Positions 37,892 through 45,985 of a DNA stretch of 64,000 nucleotides are shown in pieces (within the stretch, counting starts at the first letter, position 1; each line of letters starts with the position of its first letter). Source of the DNA: Streptomyces wedmorensis (GTDB taxonomy: Bacteria; Actinomycetota; Actinomycetes; Streptomycetales; Streptomycetaceae); the NCBI RefSeq assembly GCF_000716445.1, contig NZ_JNWK01000035.1:148082-212081 (forward strand), written 5' to 3'. The notes under the pieces are model-generated. The model had not been told where the DNA came from. It saw only the letters and a program-made list of their open reading frames with translations, and ran no database searches. The position numbers and the translations under genes were made by a program.

Positions 37892-37926
37892 CAGCCCCGA
37901 AGTCCCCACCCCCTACGGAGAGTCAG

Positions 37927-39942
37927 ATGCCGAGCCTCGACGACGTGACCCGGCCGCCCGGCCGGCCGCCCCGCATCCTCTACGGCGGCGACTGGAACCC
38001 CGAGCAGTGGCCCGAGGAGACCTGGGCCGAGGACGTCCGGCTCATGCGCCGCGCCGGCGTCGGCACCGTCACCCTCGGCGTCTTCTCCTGGTCCCGGATC
38101 GAACCCGCCCCGGGCGCGCGCGAGTTCGACTGGCTGGACCGGCTGATGGACCTGACGCACGACCACGGCATCGGAGTCGTCCTGGCCACGCCCACCTCCT
38201 CGCCACCGCCGTGGATGGGGCGGCTCCACCCGGAGACCCTGCCCCGGGACGAGGACGGCCGCACCGAGTGGTGGGGCTCGCGCCAGCACTTCTCGCACTC
38301 CAGCGAGGTCTACCGGCGCCACGCGGCGGCCATCACCGAGGACCTCGCCGCCCGCTACGCCGGACACCCCGCCCTGACCATGTGGCACATCAACAACGAG
38401 TACTGCACCCACGACTGGGGCGACGAGGCGGCCCGCACCTTCCGCCGCTGGCTCCGCGAGCGCCACGGCACCCTCGACGCCCTCAACACCGCCTGGGGCA
38501 CCGACTTCTGGGGCCAGCGGTACGGCGACTGGGCCGAGGTCCTGCCACCGCGCCGCGCCCACTACCTGAGGAACCCGGCGCACGTCCTCGACTTCCGCCG
38601 CTACACCTCGGACCTGCTCCTGGAGTGCTACCGCGCCGAACGCGACATCGTCCGCCGCCACACCCCGCACCTCCCCGTGACGACCAACCTCATGCCCTTC
38701 TGGTCCGGTCAGGACGGCTGGGCCTGGGCGGCGGAGGAGGACGTCGTCTCCGTCGACGTCTACCCCGACCCCCGGGACCCGCACGGCGGCCAGTACAACG
38801 CGATGATCGGCGACCTCACCCGCTCCGAGGCCGGCGGCCGGCCGTGGATGGTGATGGAACAGGCCGCCGGAGCCGTCAACTGGCGGGGCGTCAACCACCC
38901 CAAGCCGTACGGGCTCAACCGCCTCTGGGCACTCCAGTCCGTCGCCCACGGCGCCGACGCCGTCTGCTACTTCCAGTGGCGCCAGTCCCGCCAGGGCGCG
39001 GAGAAGTTCCACTCCGGCATGCTCGGCCACGCCGGCGAACGCGGCCGCGTCTTCCAGGAGACCGTCCGCGTCGGCGAGGACCTCGCCCGGCTCGGCCCCC
39101 GTGTCGCCGGCAGCCGCGTCACCGCCGACATCGCCGTCCTCCACGACTGGAACTCCTGGTGGGCCGGCGACCAGGAAGGCGCGCTCTCCCGCCGCGTCGA
39201 CCACGCCGAACTCGTCCGCGCCTGGCACCGCGCCCTCTTCGACGCCCACCTCCCCGCCTCGTTCGCCCACCCCCACCACGACCTCACCGGCCACCGGCTC
39301 GTCCTCGTCCCGCACCTCTACCTCCTCGACGACACCGCGATCGAGAACCTCACCGCGTACGTCCGCGGCGGCGGCACCCTCGTCTGCGGCTTCCTCACCG
39401 GAGTCGCCGACCAGGACGACCGCGTCAGGCCCGGCGGCGTCGACGTCCGGCTCCGCGCCCTCCTCGGCATCGATCTCCTGCACGAGTGGTGGCCGCTCGA
39501 CGAGGGCGAGCACGTCGACTGCGGCACCTTCCGGGGCACCCTGTGGTCCGAGGAACTCACCCCAGCCGACGGCGCGGAGACCCTCGCCGCCTACCGGGGC
39601 GGAGACCTCGACGGCCTGCCCGCCGTCCTCCGCAACGGCCGCACCCGCTACCTCTCCACCCTCCCCGAGCCCGCCGCCCTGAGCGAGCTGCTCGCCGCCG
39701 CCGCGCGCGAGGCCGGCGTACGGCCCGTCCTCGACGGCCTGCCCGCGCGCGTCGAGGCCGTCCGTCGCGGCGGGCTGCTCTTCCTCCTCCACCACGGCCG
39801 CGACCCGGTCACCGTTCCGCTGCCCGGCCGCCACCGCGACCTGCTCACCTCCGCCGTGTTCGAGGGGAAGCTGACGCTGGAGCGGTACGGGGTCGCCGTC
39901 CTGGAGGAGCACGCCGCCGACGCCCCGGAGGAACACCCGTGA
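37927..39942 (+). CDS. GH42 beta-galactosidase (xyloglucan-type locus)
   Basis: Removes terminal beta-galactose from imported oligosaccharides in the cytoplasm; 671 residues, no signal peptide. The barrel has YGGDWNPEQWP near the start, acid/base Glu158 in WHINNEY and nucleophile Glu311 in VMEQAAGAVNW, followed by the trimerisation domain (from DIAVLHDWNSWW) and a short C-terminal beta-domain. It follows the LplC gene by 65 bp and its stop overlaps the GH95 start, so the enzymes are co-produced with the importer. A second, clearly divergent GH42 is found at 56124-58148. Confidence 0.93.
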   Translation: MPSLDDVTRPPGRPPRILYGGDWNPEQWPEETWAEDVRLMRRAGVGTVTLGVFSWSRIEPAPGAREFDWLDRLMDLTHDHGIGVVLATPTSSPPPWMGRLHPETLPRDEDGRTEWWGSRQHFSHSSEVYRRHAAAITEDLAARYAGHPALTMWHINNEYCTHDWGDEAARTFRRWLRERHGTLDALNTAWGTDFWGQRYGDWAEVLPPRRAHYLRNPAHVLDFRRYTSDLLLECYRAERDIVRRHTPHLPVTTNLMPFWSGQDGWAWAAEEDVVSVDVYPDPRDPHGGQYNAMIGDLTRSEAGGRPWMVMEQAAGAVNWRGVNHPKPYGLNRLWALQSVAHGADAVCYFQWRQSRQGAEKFHSGMLGHAGERGRVFQETVRVGEDLARLGPRVAGSRVTADIAVLHDWNSWWAGDQEGALSRRVDHAELVRAWHRALFDAHLPASFAHPHHDLTGHRLVLVPHLYLLDDTAIENLTAYVRGGGTLVCGFLTGVADQDDRVRPGGVDVRLRALLGIDLLHEWWPLDEGEHVDCGTFRGTLWSEELTPADGAETLAAYRGGDLDGLPAVLRNGRTRYLSTLPEPAALSELLAAAAREAGVRPVLDGLPARVEAVRRGGLLFLLHHGRDPVTVPLPGRHRDLLTSAVFEGKLTLERYGVAVLEEHAADAPEEHP

Positions 39943-42137
39943 TCCACGGCACCTGGGAACCCGCGCCCGCCGCCCGCTGGGAGGACGCCTTCCTCGCCGG
40001 GAACGGCCGACACGGCGCCCTCGTCCACGGCGACCCCGAGGACGACCGGGTGACCGTCACCCACCACACCCTCGTACGCCCGGACGGCGGGTCGGCCGAC
40101 ACCGCCCCGCCCCGGCTCGCCTCCCGGCTCCCCGCCCTCCAGGACGCCCTGCTCGCCGGGGACGCCACCGCCGCCGAGACGTTCACGGACGGCCGGCCGC
40201 TGCGCTGGGTCCAGCCCTTCCACCCGGGCTTCCGCACCCGCGTCCGGCGGACACCAGGCGCCCCCGCCCTCCCGGTCCGCCGGTCCGTCGACTTCACCAC
40301 CGGGGTCGTCACCGGCGTCTGCGGGGAGCGGCGCAGCGAGGTCTTCGTCTCCCGCGCCGACGACGTGATCGCGCAGTACGTGACCGCGCCCGGCCCCTCC
40401 GTCGAGGTCGACCTCGACCACCGGCTGCCCGGCGCCCCCGCGGACCTCGCGATCGGCCGGGGCGTCACCAGCGCCCGCCGCGAGACCGTCCTCACCCTCC
40501 GCGCCCGCTACCCGGACAGTCCTCTCGGCTACACAGGCCTCACCCTCCTCGTCACCGACACCGGCCGCACCACCGTCACCGCGTCCGGCGTCCGGATCGA
40601 GGGCGCCGGACGGCTGCTCATGCTCACCCGCGTCCGACGCCACGAGGGGAGGATCGACCCGGAGGGGGACGCGGAGGCGCTGAGGGCCCTCGCAGCCGGC
40701 GACGGGGCGGACCCCGCCGCCGTCCACGCCCGGCTGCTCGCCCGGCACACCGCCCTGCACGGCGCCGCCTACCGGCGCGTCGCCCTCGACCTCGGCGCGG
40801 ACGAGGCCGAGCGGGCGCTCCCCGGCTCCGAGCTCCTCCGGCGCCCCCGGAGCCCCGCCCTCCTCGAACGCCTCTTCGCGGCGGGCCGCTACCACCTGCT
40901 CTCCTCCTCCGGGATGCTGCCGCCCCGGCTCCCCGGGCTCTGGACGGGGGACTGGGACACCGCCTGGTCCGGGGCGTTCACCACCAACGCGAACCTGAAC
41001 CTGCAGACCGCGTCCGCCGTCGCCGCCGACCTGCCCGAGGTGACGGAGGCCCACGCGGCACTCGTCGAAGGGCAGGTGGCCGGGTGGCGGGAGAACGCAC
41101 GGGCGATCTTCGGTGCCCGGGGCATCGTCGCGCCGTCCCACACGGACGGCACGACGGGGCACACGTACCACTTCAGCCGCGAGTACCCCCTGCACCTGTG
41201 GACCGCGGGCGCCGACTGGCTGCTCAAGCCCCTCATCGACCACGAGGAGGCGACCGGCCGCCGCTCCGCACGGACCTCCGCGCTGCTGGCCGAACTCGCC
41301 GCCTTCTACGAGGACTTCCTCACCCGGACCGGCCCCGACGGCCGGATCGCGATCGTCCCCTCGTACTCCCCGGAGAACCGGCCGACCGGCGGGAGCTGGG
41401 GCGCGGTCAACGCCACCATGGACATCGCCGCCGCCCGGCACGCCCTGCACGCCGCCGCCGACCGCGCGCCGGCCGCCGACGCCGCCCGCCTGCGCAGGCT
41501 CGCCGACCGCCTCCCGCCCTACCGCGTCAACGACGACGGAGCGCTCGCCGAATGGGCCTGGCCCGGTCTGGGAGACCGGTACGAGCACCGGCACCTCAGC
41601 CACCTCTATCCCGTCTGGCCGCTGGACGAGATCGACCCGTACGACACCCCCGTCCTCGCCCGGGCCGCCCGCCGCGCCCTGGAACTGCGCGGCAGCGAGA
41701 ACGACTCCGCCCACGGACACCTCCACCACGGCCTGGTCGCCGCCCGCCTCGGGGACGCCGCACGCACCGAGGACGCCCTCGACCGGATCCTCACCGGCGA
41801 CTACTTCCACGACTCCCTGATGAGCGCGCACTACCCGGCCCGCGACGTCTACAACGCCGACGCCGCGCACGCCCTGCCCGCCCTGCTGATCGAGGCCCTC
41901 CTGCGGTCGACGCCGGGGCGGCTCGTCCTGCTGCCCGCACCGCCGGCCCGCTGCCCGGCCGGCCGGATCACCGGCCTGCGGACCCGGTTCGGCGCCCGCG
42001 TCGACCTGAGCTGGTCACCGGGGGCGTACCGTGCGGTCCTCCACCCCGACCGCGACGCCGACATCGAGGTGCGGAGCCCGGCGGGAACGACCCGGCTGGT
42101 CCTGCGGAAGGGAGAGGAGAACGTCATCCGCTCATGA
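39939..42137 (+). CDS. GH95 alpha-L-fucosidase / alpha-L-galactosidase
   Basis: Inverting exo-enzyme of 732 residues removing alpha-1,2-linked L-fucose or L-galactose. The N-terminal beta-domain opens with WEDAFLAGNGRHGALVHG, typical of the family. The (alpha/alpha)6 barrel includes LPGLWTGDWDTAWSGAFTTN and NLNLQTASAV, with catalytic Asn and Asp expected around that Asn and the later HLSHLYPVWPLDEID / ENDSAHGHLHHG stretch. GTG 39939 overlaps the GH42 stop and has GGAGGAA upstream. No signal peptide, so it acts on imported material. Fucosylated xyloglucan side chains (Fuc-Gal-Xyl) would require exactly GH95, GH42 and GH31. Confidence 0.9.
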   Translation: MIHGTWEPAPAARWEDAFLAGNGRHGALVHGDPEDDRVTVTHHTLVRPDGGSADTAPPRLASRLPALQDALLAGDATAAETFTDGRPLRWVQPFHPGFRTRVRRTPGAPALPVRRSVDFTTGVVTGVCGERRSEVFVSRADDVIAQYVTAPGPSVEVDLDHRLPGAPADLAIGRGVTSARRETVLTLRARYPDSPLGYTGLTLLVTDTGRTTVTASGVRIEGAGRLLMLTRVRRHEGRIDPEGDAEALRALAAGDGADPAAVHARLLARHTALHGAAYRRVALDLGADEAERALPGSELLRRPRSPALLERLFAAGRYHLLSSSGMLPPRLPGLWTGDWDTAWSGAFTTNANLNLQTASAVAADLPEVTEAHAALVEGQVAGWRENARAIFGARGIVAPSHTDGTTGHTYHFSREYPLHLWTAGADWLLKPLIDHEEATGRRSARTSALLAELAAFYEDFLTRTGPDGRIAIVPSYSPENRPTGGSWGAVNATMDIAAARHALHAAADRAPAADAARLRRLADRLPPYRVNDDGALAEWAWPGLGDRYEHRHLSHLYPVWPLDEIDPYDTPVLARAARRALELRGSENDSAHGHLHHGLVAARLGDAARTEDALDRILTGDYFHDSLMSAHYPARDVYNADAAHALPALLIEALLRSTPGRLVLLPAPPARCPAGRITGLRTRFGARVDLSWSPGAYRAVLHPDRDADIEVRSPAGTTRLVLRKGEENVIRS

Positions 42138-42155
42138 AGCGGCGGGCCGGCCCCG

Positions 42156-43193
42156 TCACGCCCCGGGCGTGCGGGGCGGAGGCGGAGGGCCGGAGCTGTC
42201 CCGCACGGTGAGGACGGGGGTGAGGAGCTCGACGCCGGCGGCCCCCTCGCCGTCGGGCCGGCCGGTGAGGCGGGCGATCAGACGCTCGACCGCCCGGCGG
42301 CCCAGCTCCTGCGCGGGGATGGCCACCGAGGTGAGGGGCACGGAGGCCTGGGCGGCGATCTGGTCGGCGCAGACCGCGACCACCGAGACGTCCTCCGGTA
42401 CGGCGCGCCCGGTCCGCCGCAGCAGGGCGAGCAGCGGCTCCACGGCCGTCTCGTTCTGGACCACGAACGCGCTGACGTGCGGCCGCTCGTCGAGGATCCT
42501 GGCGAGCACCCCGGCGACGGCGTCGTGACTGCCCTCGCACGGCCGGTGCAGCATCCGGACCTCCCGTTCGGCGGCCCGGGACCGCAGTCCGCTCAGCGTC
42601 CGCTCGGCGAAGCCCGTGTGCCGCGCGTACACGCCGGGGGACTCGCCGATGACCGCGATCTCGCGGTGTCCGAGCCCGGCCAGGTGGTCCACGCACAGCG
42701 CGCCGGCTGCCCGGAAGTCCAGGTCGACGCAGTTCAGCCCGGCCGGATCGGCGGGCAGGCCGACCAGGACGGCCGGCGGCCCCGCCGTACGCAGCACGGG
42801 CAGACGGCCGTCGTCGAGCTGGACGTCCATCAGGATCACCGCCTCGGCGAGCCCGCTCCCGGTCACCCGGCGCAGCGCCGACGGGCCCTCCTCGCCGGTG
42901 AGCAGCAGCACGTCGTAGCCGTGGGCCCGGGCGGTGGTGGCGACGGCGACCGCGATCTCCAGCATCACCGGCACGTACATGTCGGTGCGCAGCGGCACCA
43001 TCAGCGCGATGATCCGCGAACGGCTGCTGGCCAACGCCCGTGCGCCCGCGTGCGGTTGGTAGCCGAGTTGTTCGATGCTCGCCGTCACCCGCCGCCGGGT
43101 GACGGCGGAGATGGGCCGCTTGCCGCTGAGGACATAGCTCACCGTGCTGGCCGACACTCCGGCGTGCCGGGCGACCTCGGCGAGGGTGACCAT
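42156..43193 (-). CDS. LacI-family transcriptional regulator (copy 2)
   Basis: A 345-residue repressor. The HTH (LAEVARHAGVSASTVSYVLS) differs from copy 1 at 3051-4115 by a single conservative change in the visible core, and long effector-domain blocks (HGYDVLLLTGEEGP, ALVVQNEAAVEPLLALLR versus AFVVQNETAVEPLLALLR) are shared. ATG 43193 starts directly before the HTH; the longer frame is non-coding. It converges on GH95 with an 18-bp gap and has a perfect GTCGAAGCGCTTCGAC operator 126 bp upstream, as at the GH3/importer promoter. It probably represses the GH3, LplABC-GH42-GH95 units and itself. Confidence 0.93.
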   Translation of the reverse strand: MVTLAEVARHAGVSASTVSYVLSGKRPISAVTRRRVTASIEQLGYQPHAGARALASSRSRIIALMVPLRTDMYVPVMLEIAVAVATTARAHGYDVLLLTGEEGPSALRRVTGSGLAEAVILMDVQLDDGRLPVLRTAGPPAVLVGLPADPAGLNCVDLDFRAAGALCVDHLAGLGHREIAVIGESPGVYARHTGFAERTLSGLRSRAAEREVRMLHRPCEGSHDAVAGVLARILDERPHVSAFVVQNETAVEPLLALLRRTGRAVPEDVSVVAVCADQIAAQASVPLTSVAIPAQELGRRAVERLIARLTGRPDGEGAAGVELLTPVLTVRDSSGPPPPPRTPGA

Positions 43194-43318
43194 CCGCTCT
43201 CTCCTGCGGGCCGTGACGGGGTGAATCGCTTCGACGCGGCTCGTCGAATGATCGTTACGGCGACCCGATCCGACCGTAACGCGGGGGAGTTGACGTGTCC
43301 AGACCGGTGGCGGGGAAA

Positions 43319-43334
43319 GTCGAAGCGCTTCGAC
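43319..43334. promoter_or_regulatory. LacI-type operator upstream of LacI copy 2
   Basis: GTCGAAGCGCTTCGAC, a perfect 16-bp palindrome, identical to the extended site at 34000-34015. A degraded second site, GAATCGCTTCGAC, lies closer to the regulator start at about 43223. A TTGACA hexamer at 43373 faces the divergent monooxygenase gene. Confidence 0.75.
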
Positions 43335-43451
43335 GACGCATCGTCGAACGTCATGCACCGAACCGTTCAGTCTTGACAATGAACTGGTCGGTGTAGTCCA
43401 GTCCTTCCCATGGCGGCACGGGCCGCCGACGGTGACGAGGGAGGCGGAGAG

Positions 43452-43751
43452 ATGTTCGCGGTGGTGTACCGGTGGCGAGTGCGTCCCGGCCGGGAGCAGT
43501 CGCTCATCGACGGCTGGCACCGGGTGACCCAGGCGATCCACCAGGAGTGCGGCAGCTACGGCTCCCGGCTCCACCGGGCGGACGACGGCACCTGGGTGGC
43601 GTACGCCCGCTGGCCCGACCGGGAGACGCGGGAGAAGTGCGCGACCCCCGACCCCGAGGGCGAGGCGATGATGCGCGAGGCGATCGCCGAGTACTTCCCG
43701 GAGACGCGCCTCGCCATCGTCGACGACCTGCTGGCCGAGCCGGTCGCCTGA
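43452..43751 (+). CDS. Antibiotic-biosynthesis-monooxygenase (ABM) domain protein
   Basis: A 99-residue dimeric alpha/beta ferredoxin-like protein: FAVVYRWRVRPGREQSLIDGWHRVTQAIHQE followed by GSYGSRLHRADDGTWVAYARWPDR. ABM proteins include quinol monooxygenases, heme-degrading enzymes and proteins of unknown role. AGGGAGG 7 nt before ATG 43452 favours this start over ATG 43410. It diverges from LacI copy 2 across the operator region, so it may be sugar-responsive, which is unexpected for an ABM protein. Confidence 0.85.
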   Translation: MFAVVYRWRVRPGREQSLIDGWHRVTQAIHQECGSYGSRLHRADDGTWVAYARWPDRETREKCATPDPEGEAMMREAIAEYFPETRLAIVDDLLAEPVA

Positions 43752-43800
43752 CCCGCCGCCGGAGACCTGCCGGCAGCGGCTGAGGCCGGCGGTGTCAGGG
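43748..43800. terminator. Candidate bidirectional terminator
   Basis: An imperfect inverted repeat with outer arms CCTGAC and GTCAGG and inner CGCCG/CGGCG fills the gap between the convergent ABM (ends 43751) and TIM-barrel (ends 43795) genes. Confidence 0.45.
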
Positions 43801-44760
43801 GGCGTCGACCGGGAAGCGGACGAGCGGACCCGGGTCCCGCGAGCCGAGCGGGGACATGCCGTCGTCCGCGCCGTGCCGGGCGAGCAGGTCGAGGACGAGC
43901 CGGCCGCGCCGGACGCGCTCACGGGCGCTCGCGAGGGCGTGCTCGCGCAGGTGGGCGCCGTACGGGTAGATCCCGGCCGCCCTGCTCAGGCCGAACTTCA
44001 GGTACAGCGGCGCGCCCCGCCGGATCAGCTCGGCCGCCTCGTACATGCGGACGTAGCCGCCGAGGTCGTCCGGCGCCTCGACGTACAGGTCCATCGGGGC
44101 CCGGCTGACCCGCCGGATCTCGGTGAGGTGGGCGAGGGTCAGGTCGGAGGGCACGTTGAGCGAGTCGGCGCCGAGCCGCTCGTGCACGGCGAACGCGGCC
44201 GGATTGACCGGACCGATCAGCGCGGACACCTTGAACGTCGTGTCGGCCGGCAACACCCCCTCGGCGCGCAGCCGATGCAGCGTCCAGAGCACCCCCTCGT
44301 CGGCGACGAGCAGGCACCGCACGCCCGACTGGGCGGCGCGCAGGGCGTCCTCCACGCAGCCGGCGAGCCCGTCGTGACCCCGGGCCCGCAGCCCCCCGCC
44401 GCCGGAGTCGGTGCGGGTGGCGGCGCCGGTGTCCCACGTGCCGCGGGGGCCGGTGAACAGGCAGAGCTCGACGGCCCGTTCGGCGCAGGCGGCGACCATC
44501 TCGGCGATCTCGCCGTCGGTCAGCATCCACACGCCGCTGCCCTGGCTCACCCGGTGCACGGGCACGTCGAGCCGCTCGCTCTCCGCCAGGACCGCCGCCA
44601 GCACCTCCGGGCCCTCCACGGAGGGGACCTCGGTGCGCCACAGGCCGCCGTCGGGGAAGGAGTGCGGAGAGGCGTCGTCGGGATCTGCGGCCGGAACGGG
44701 GTGGCCGATGCGGCGCAGCGCGTCGCCGCCGGGACGTCGGGGAGCCGGGCGGAGGGTCAT
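43795..44760 (-). CDS. Conserved TIM-barrel-like protein, distantly U32-peptidase-like
   Basis: A 321-residue protein found downstream of sugar-acid enzymes. Visible blocks are ALIGPVNPAAFAVHERLGADSLNVPSDLTLAHLTEIRRVSRAPMDLYVE (split over several strands), LLVADEGVLWTLH and GYVRMYEAAELIRRGAPLYLKFG, consistent with a barrel of alternating strands and helices. It resembles proteins annotated as U32-type peptidase-like, but I see no proof of protease activity. The spacer of 202 bp to the alcohol dehydrogenase gene consists of tandem repeats, yet all three genes point the same way and may be one unit. Confidence 0.65.
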   Translation of the reverse strand: MTLRPAPRRPGGDALRRIGHPVPAADPDDASPHSFPDGGLWRTEVPSVEGPEVLAAVLAESERLDVPVHRVSQGSGVWMLTDGEIAEMVAACAERAVELCLFTGPRGTWDTGAATRTDSGGGGLRARGHDGLAGCVEDALRAAQSGVRCLLVADEGVLWTLHRLRAEGVLPADTTFKVSALIGPVNPAAFAVHERLGADSLNVPSDLTLAHLTEIRRVSRAPMDLYVEAPDDLGGYVRMYEAAELIRRGAPLYLKFGLSRAAGIYPYGAHLREHALASARERVRRGRLVLDLLARHGADDGMSPLGSRDPGPLVRFPVDAP

Positions 44761-44804
44761 CGGAATCCTCTGTTCGGTGGGTCGGACGCGGTACGGGGAG
44801 GGGG

Positions 44805-44912
44805 CGCGCGGGAGTCCGGGCGTGGGACGTGCGGGAGTCCGGGGTGGGGGCGCGGGAGTCCGGGCGTGGGACGTGCGGGATTTCGGGGTTGGCGCGCGGG
44901 AGCCCGGGAGGG
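44805..44912. repeat. Tandem repeats in the spacer after the alcohol dehydrogenase gene
   Basis: About five units of roughly 22 bp based on gcgcgggagtccgggcgtggg and gacgtgcgggagtccgggg, arranged as two nearly identical higher-order blocks of about 45 bp. They separate the TIM-barrel gene start (44760) from the dehydrogenase stop (44963). Confidence 0.8.
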
Positions 44913-44962
44913 TGGATGCGGGGGGAGTGCGTGCGGTGCAGGCGGTGCGTGCGGCGTACGGC

Positions 44963-45985
44963 TCAGGGGCGCAGGAGGACCTTGCCCGTCGCCGGGTCGC
45001 CGCCGCCCACCAGGGCGAGCGCCTCCCCGAACCGCTCCAGCGGGAAGGTGTGGGTGACGAGCGGGGCGGGGTCGAGCAGGCCCAGGGCGAGCGCCCGGAC
45101 CGCGTCCGCCCAGGCGGCGGAGGAGGCGCCGAAGACGCTGCGGACCTCCAGCTGGCTGACGGAGAGGTGGACCGGGTCGATCCCGGTGGCCCCCGCCGTG
45201 AACATGCCGGTGAGCACCACCCGGCCGCCCCGGCGCGCGAGGAGGCAGGAGGAGGCGGCCGTGGTCGGCGCTCCGGCGGTCTCCACCACCAGGTCGAAGT
45301 GCCCGGTGCCGCCGTCCGCCTCCTCGGGGGTCAGGGCGCGGGTCGCGCCGAACGCGAGGGCCCGCACGGCCCGTTCGGCCCTCGGGTCGACGACGGTCAG
45401 TTCGGCGGGGGAGGAGGCGGCGAGCCACTGGACGGCGAGCAGACCGAGGGTGCCCGCGCCGACGACGGCGATCCGCTCGCCCGGGCGCGGCCGGCCGGCC
45501 CGTACGGCGGCCGCGACGACCGCGGCGGGTTCCAGGAGCGCGGCGGCCCGCGGGTCGACGCCGTCGGGCAGCGGGTGCAGCAGGTGGGCGGGGACCACCA
45601 CGTGGTCGGCGAAGGCGCCCGGTTCGGTGAAGCCGGTCTCGGCGTACCCGGCCGTGCACAGGCTGGTCTCCCCGTACCGGCAGCGCTCGCACGTCCCGCA
45701 GGACCGGAAGCCCTCGGCGACGCACGGCCGGCCCGGGAGCGCGGGGTCGACCCCGGCGCCCACGGCCTCCACGGTCCCGGACCACTCGTGCCCGGGCACG
45801 ACCGGGTAGCGGACGTAGCCGGGGGCCCGGCGACCCTCGTACAGCTCGCGGTCGCTCATGCAGATCCCGGCTGCGGCGACCCGCACCAGGACCTCGCCGG
45901 GGCCCGGCGGGGGAAGCTCCCGCTCGACGAGCCGGTGCGCGCCGGGCCGGTCGACCACGATCGCGCGGCTGGGGACGGCGGTCAC
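44963..45985 (-). CDS. Zinc-dependent alcohol dehydrogenase (MDR family)
   Basis: A 340-residue medium-chain dehydrogenase. The catalytic domain has GICMSDRELYEG (Cys zinc ligand) and PGHEWSGTVEAVG; the structural zinc lobe has four Cys in CGTCERCRYGETSLC; the Rossmann motif is VVGAGTLGLLAVQ. It belongs to the sorbitol/threonine/galactitol dehydrogenase type acting on polyols or sugar acids. GTG 45985 overlaps the stop of the enolase-superfamily gene by 4 nt, so it probably works on a product or precursor of that dehydratase's substrate. Confidence 0.9.
   Translation of the reverse strand: MTAVPSRAIVVDRPGAHRLVERELPPPGPGEVLVRVAAAGICMSDRELYEGRRAPGYVRYPVVPGHEWSGTVEAVGAGVDPALPGRPCVAEGFRSCGTCERCRYGETSLCTAGYAETGFTEPGAFADHVVVPAHLLHPLPDGVDPRAAALLEPAAVVAAAVRAGRPRPGERIAVVGAGTLGLLAVQWLAASSPAELTVVDPRAERAVRALAFGATRALTPEEADGGTGHFDLVVETAGAPTTAASSCLLARRGGRVVLTGMFTAGATGIDPVHLSVSQLEVRSVFGASSAAWADAVRALALGLLDPAPLVTHTFPLERFGEALALVGGGDPATGKVLLRP

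Noticed and set aside
43383..43402. DasR-like site: ACTGGTC and TAGTCCAGT flank GGTG upstream of the ABM gene
   Set aside because: The arms match a dre site, but a 4-bp insertion in the centre breaks the 16-bp spacing that the GntR-type dimer needs. Treated as chance similarity.
44805..44912. Possible CRISPR-like array
   Set aside because: Units are directly adjacent, vary in length, and there are no unique spacers of constant size; simple tandem repeats.
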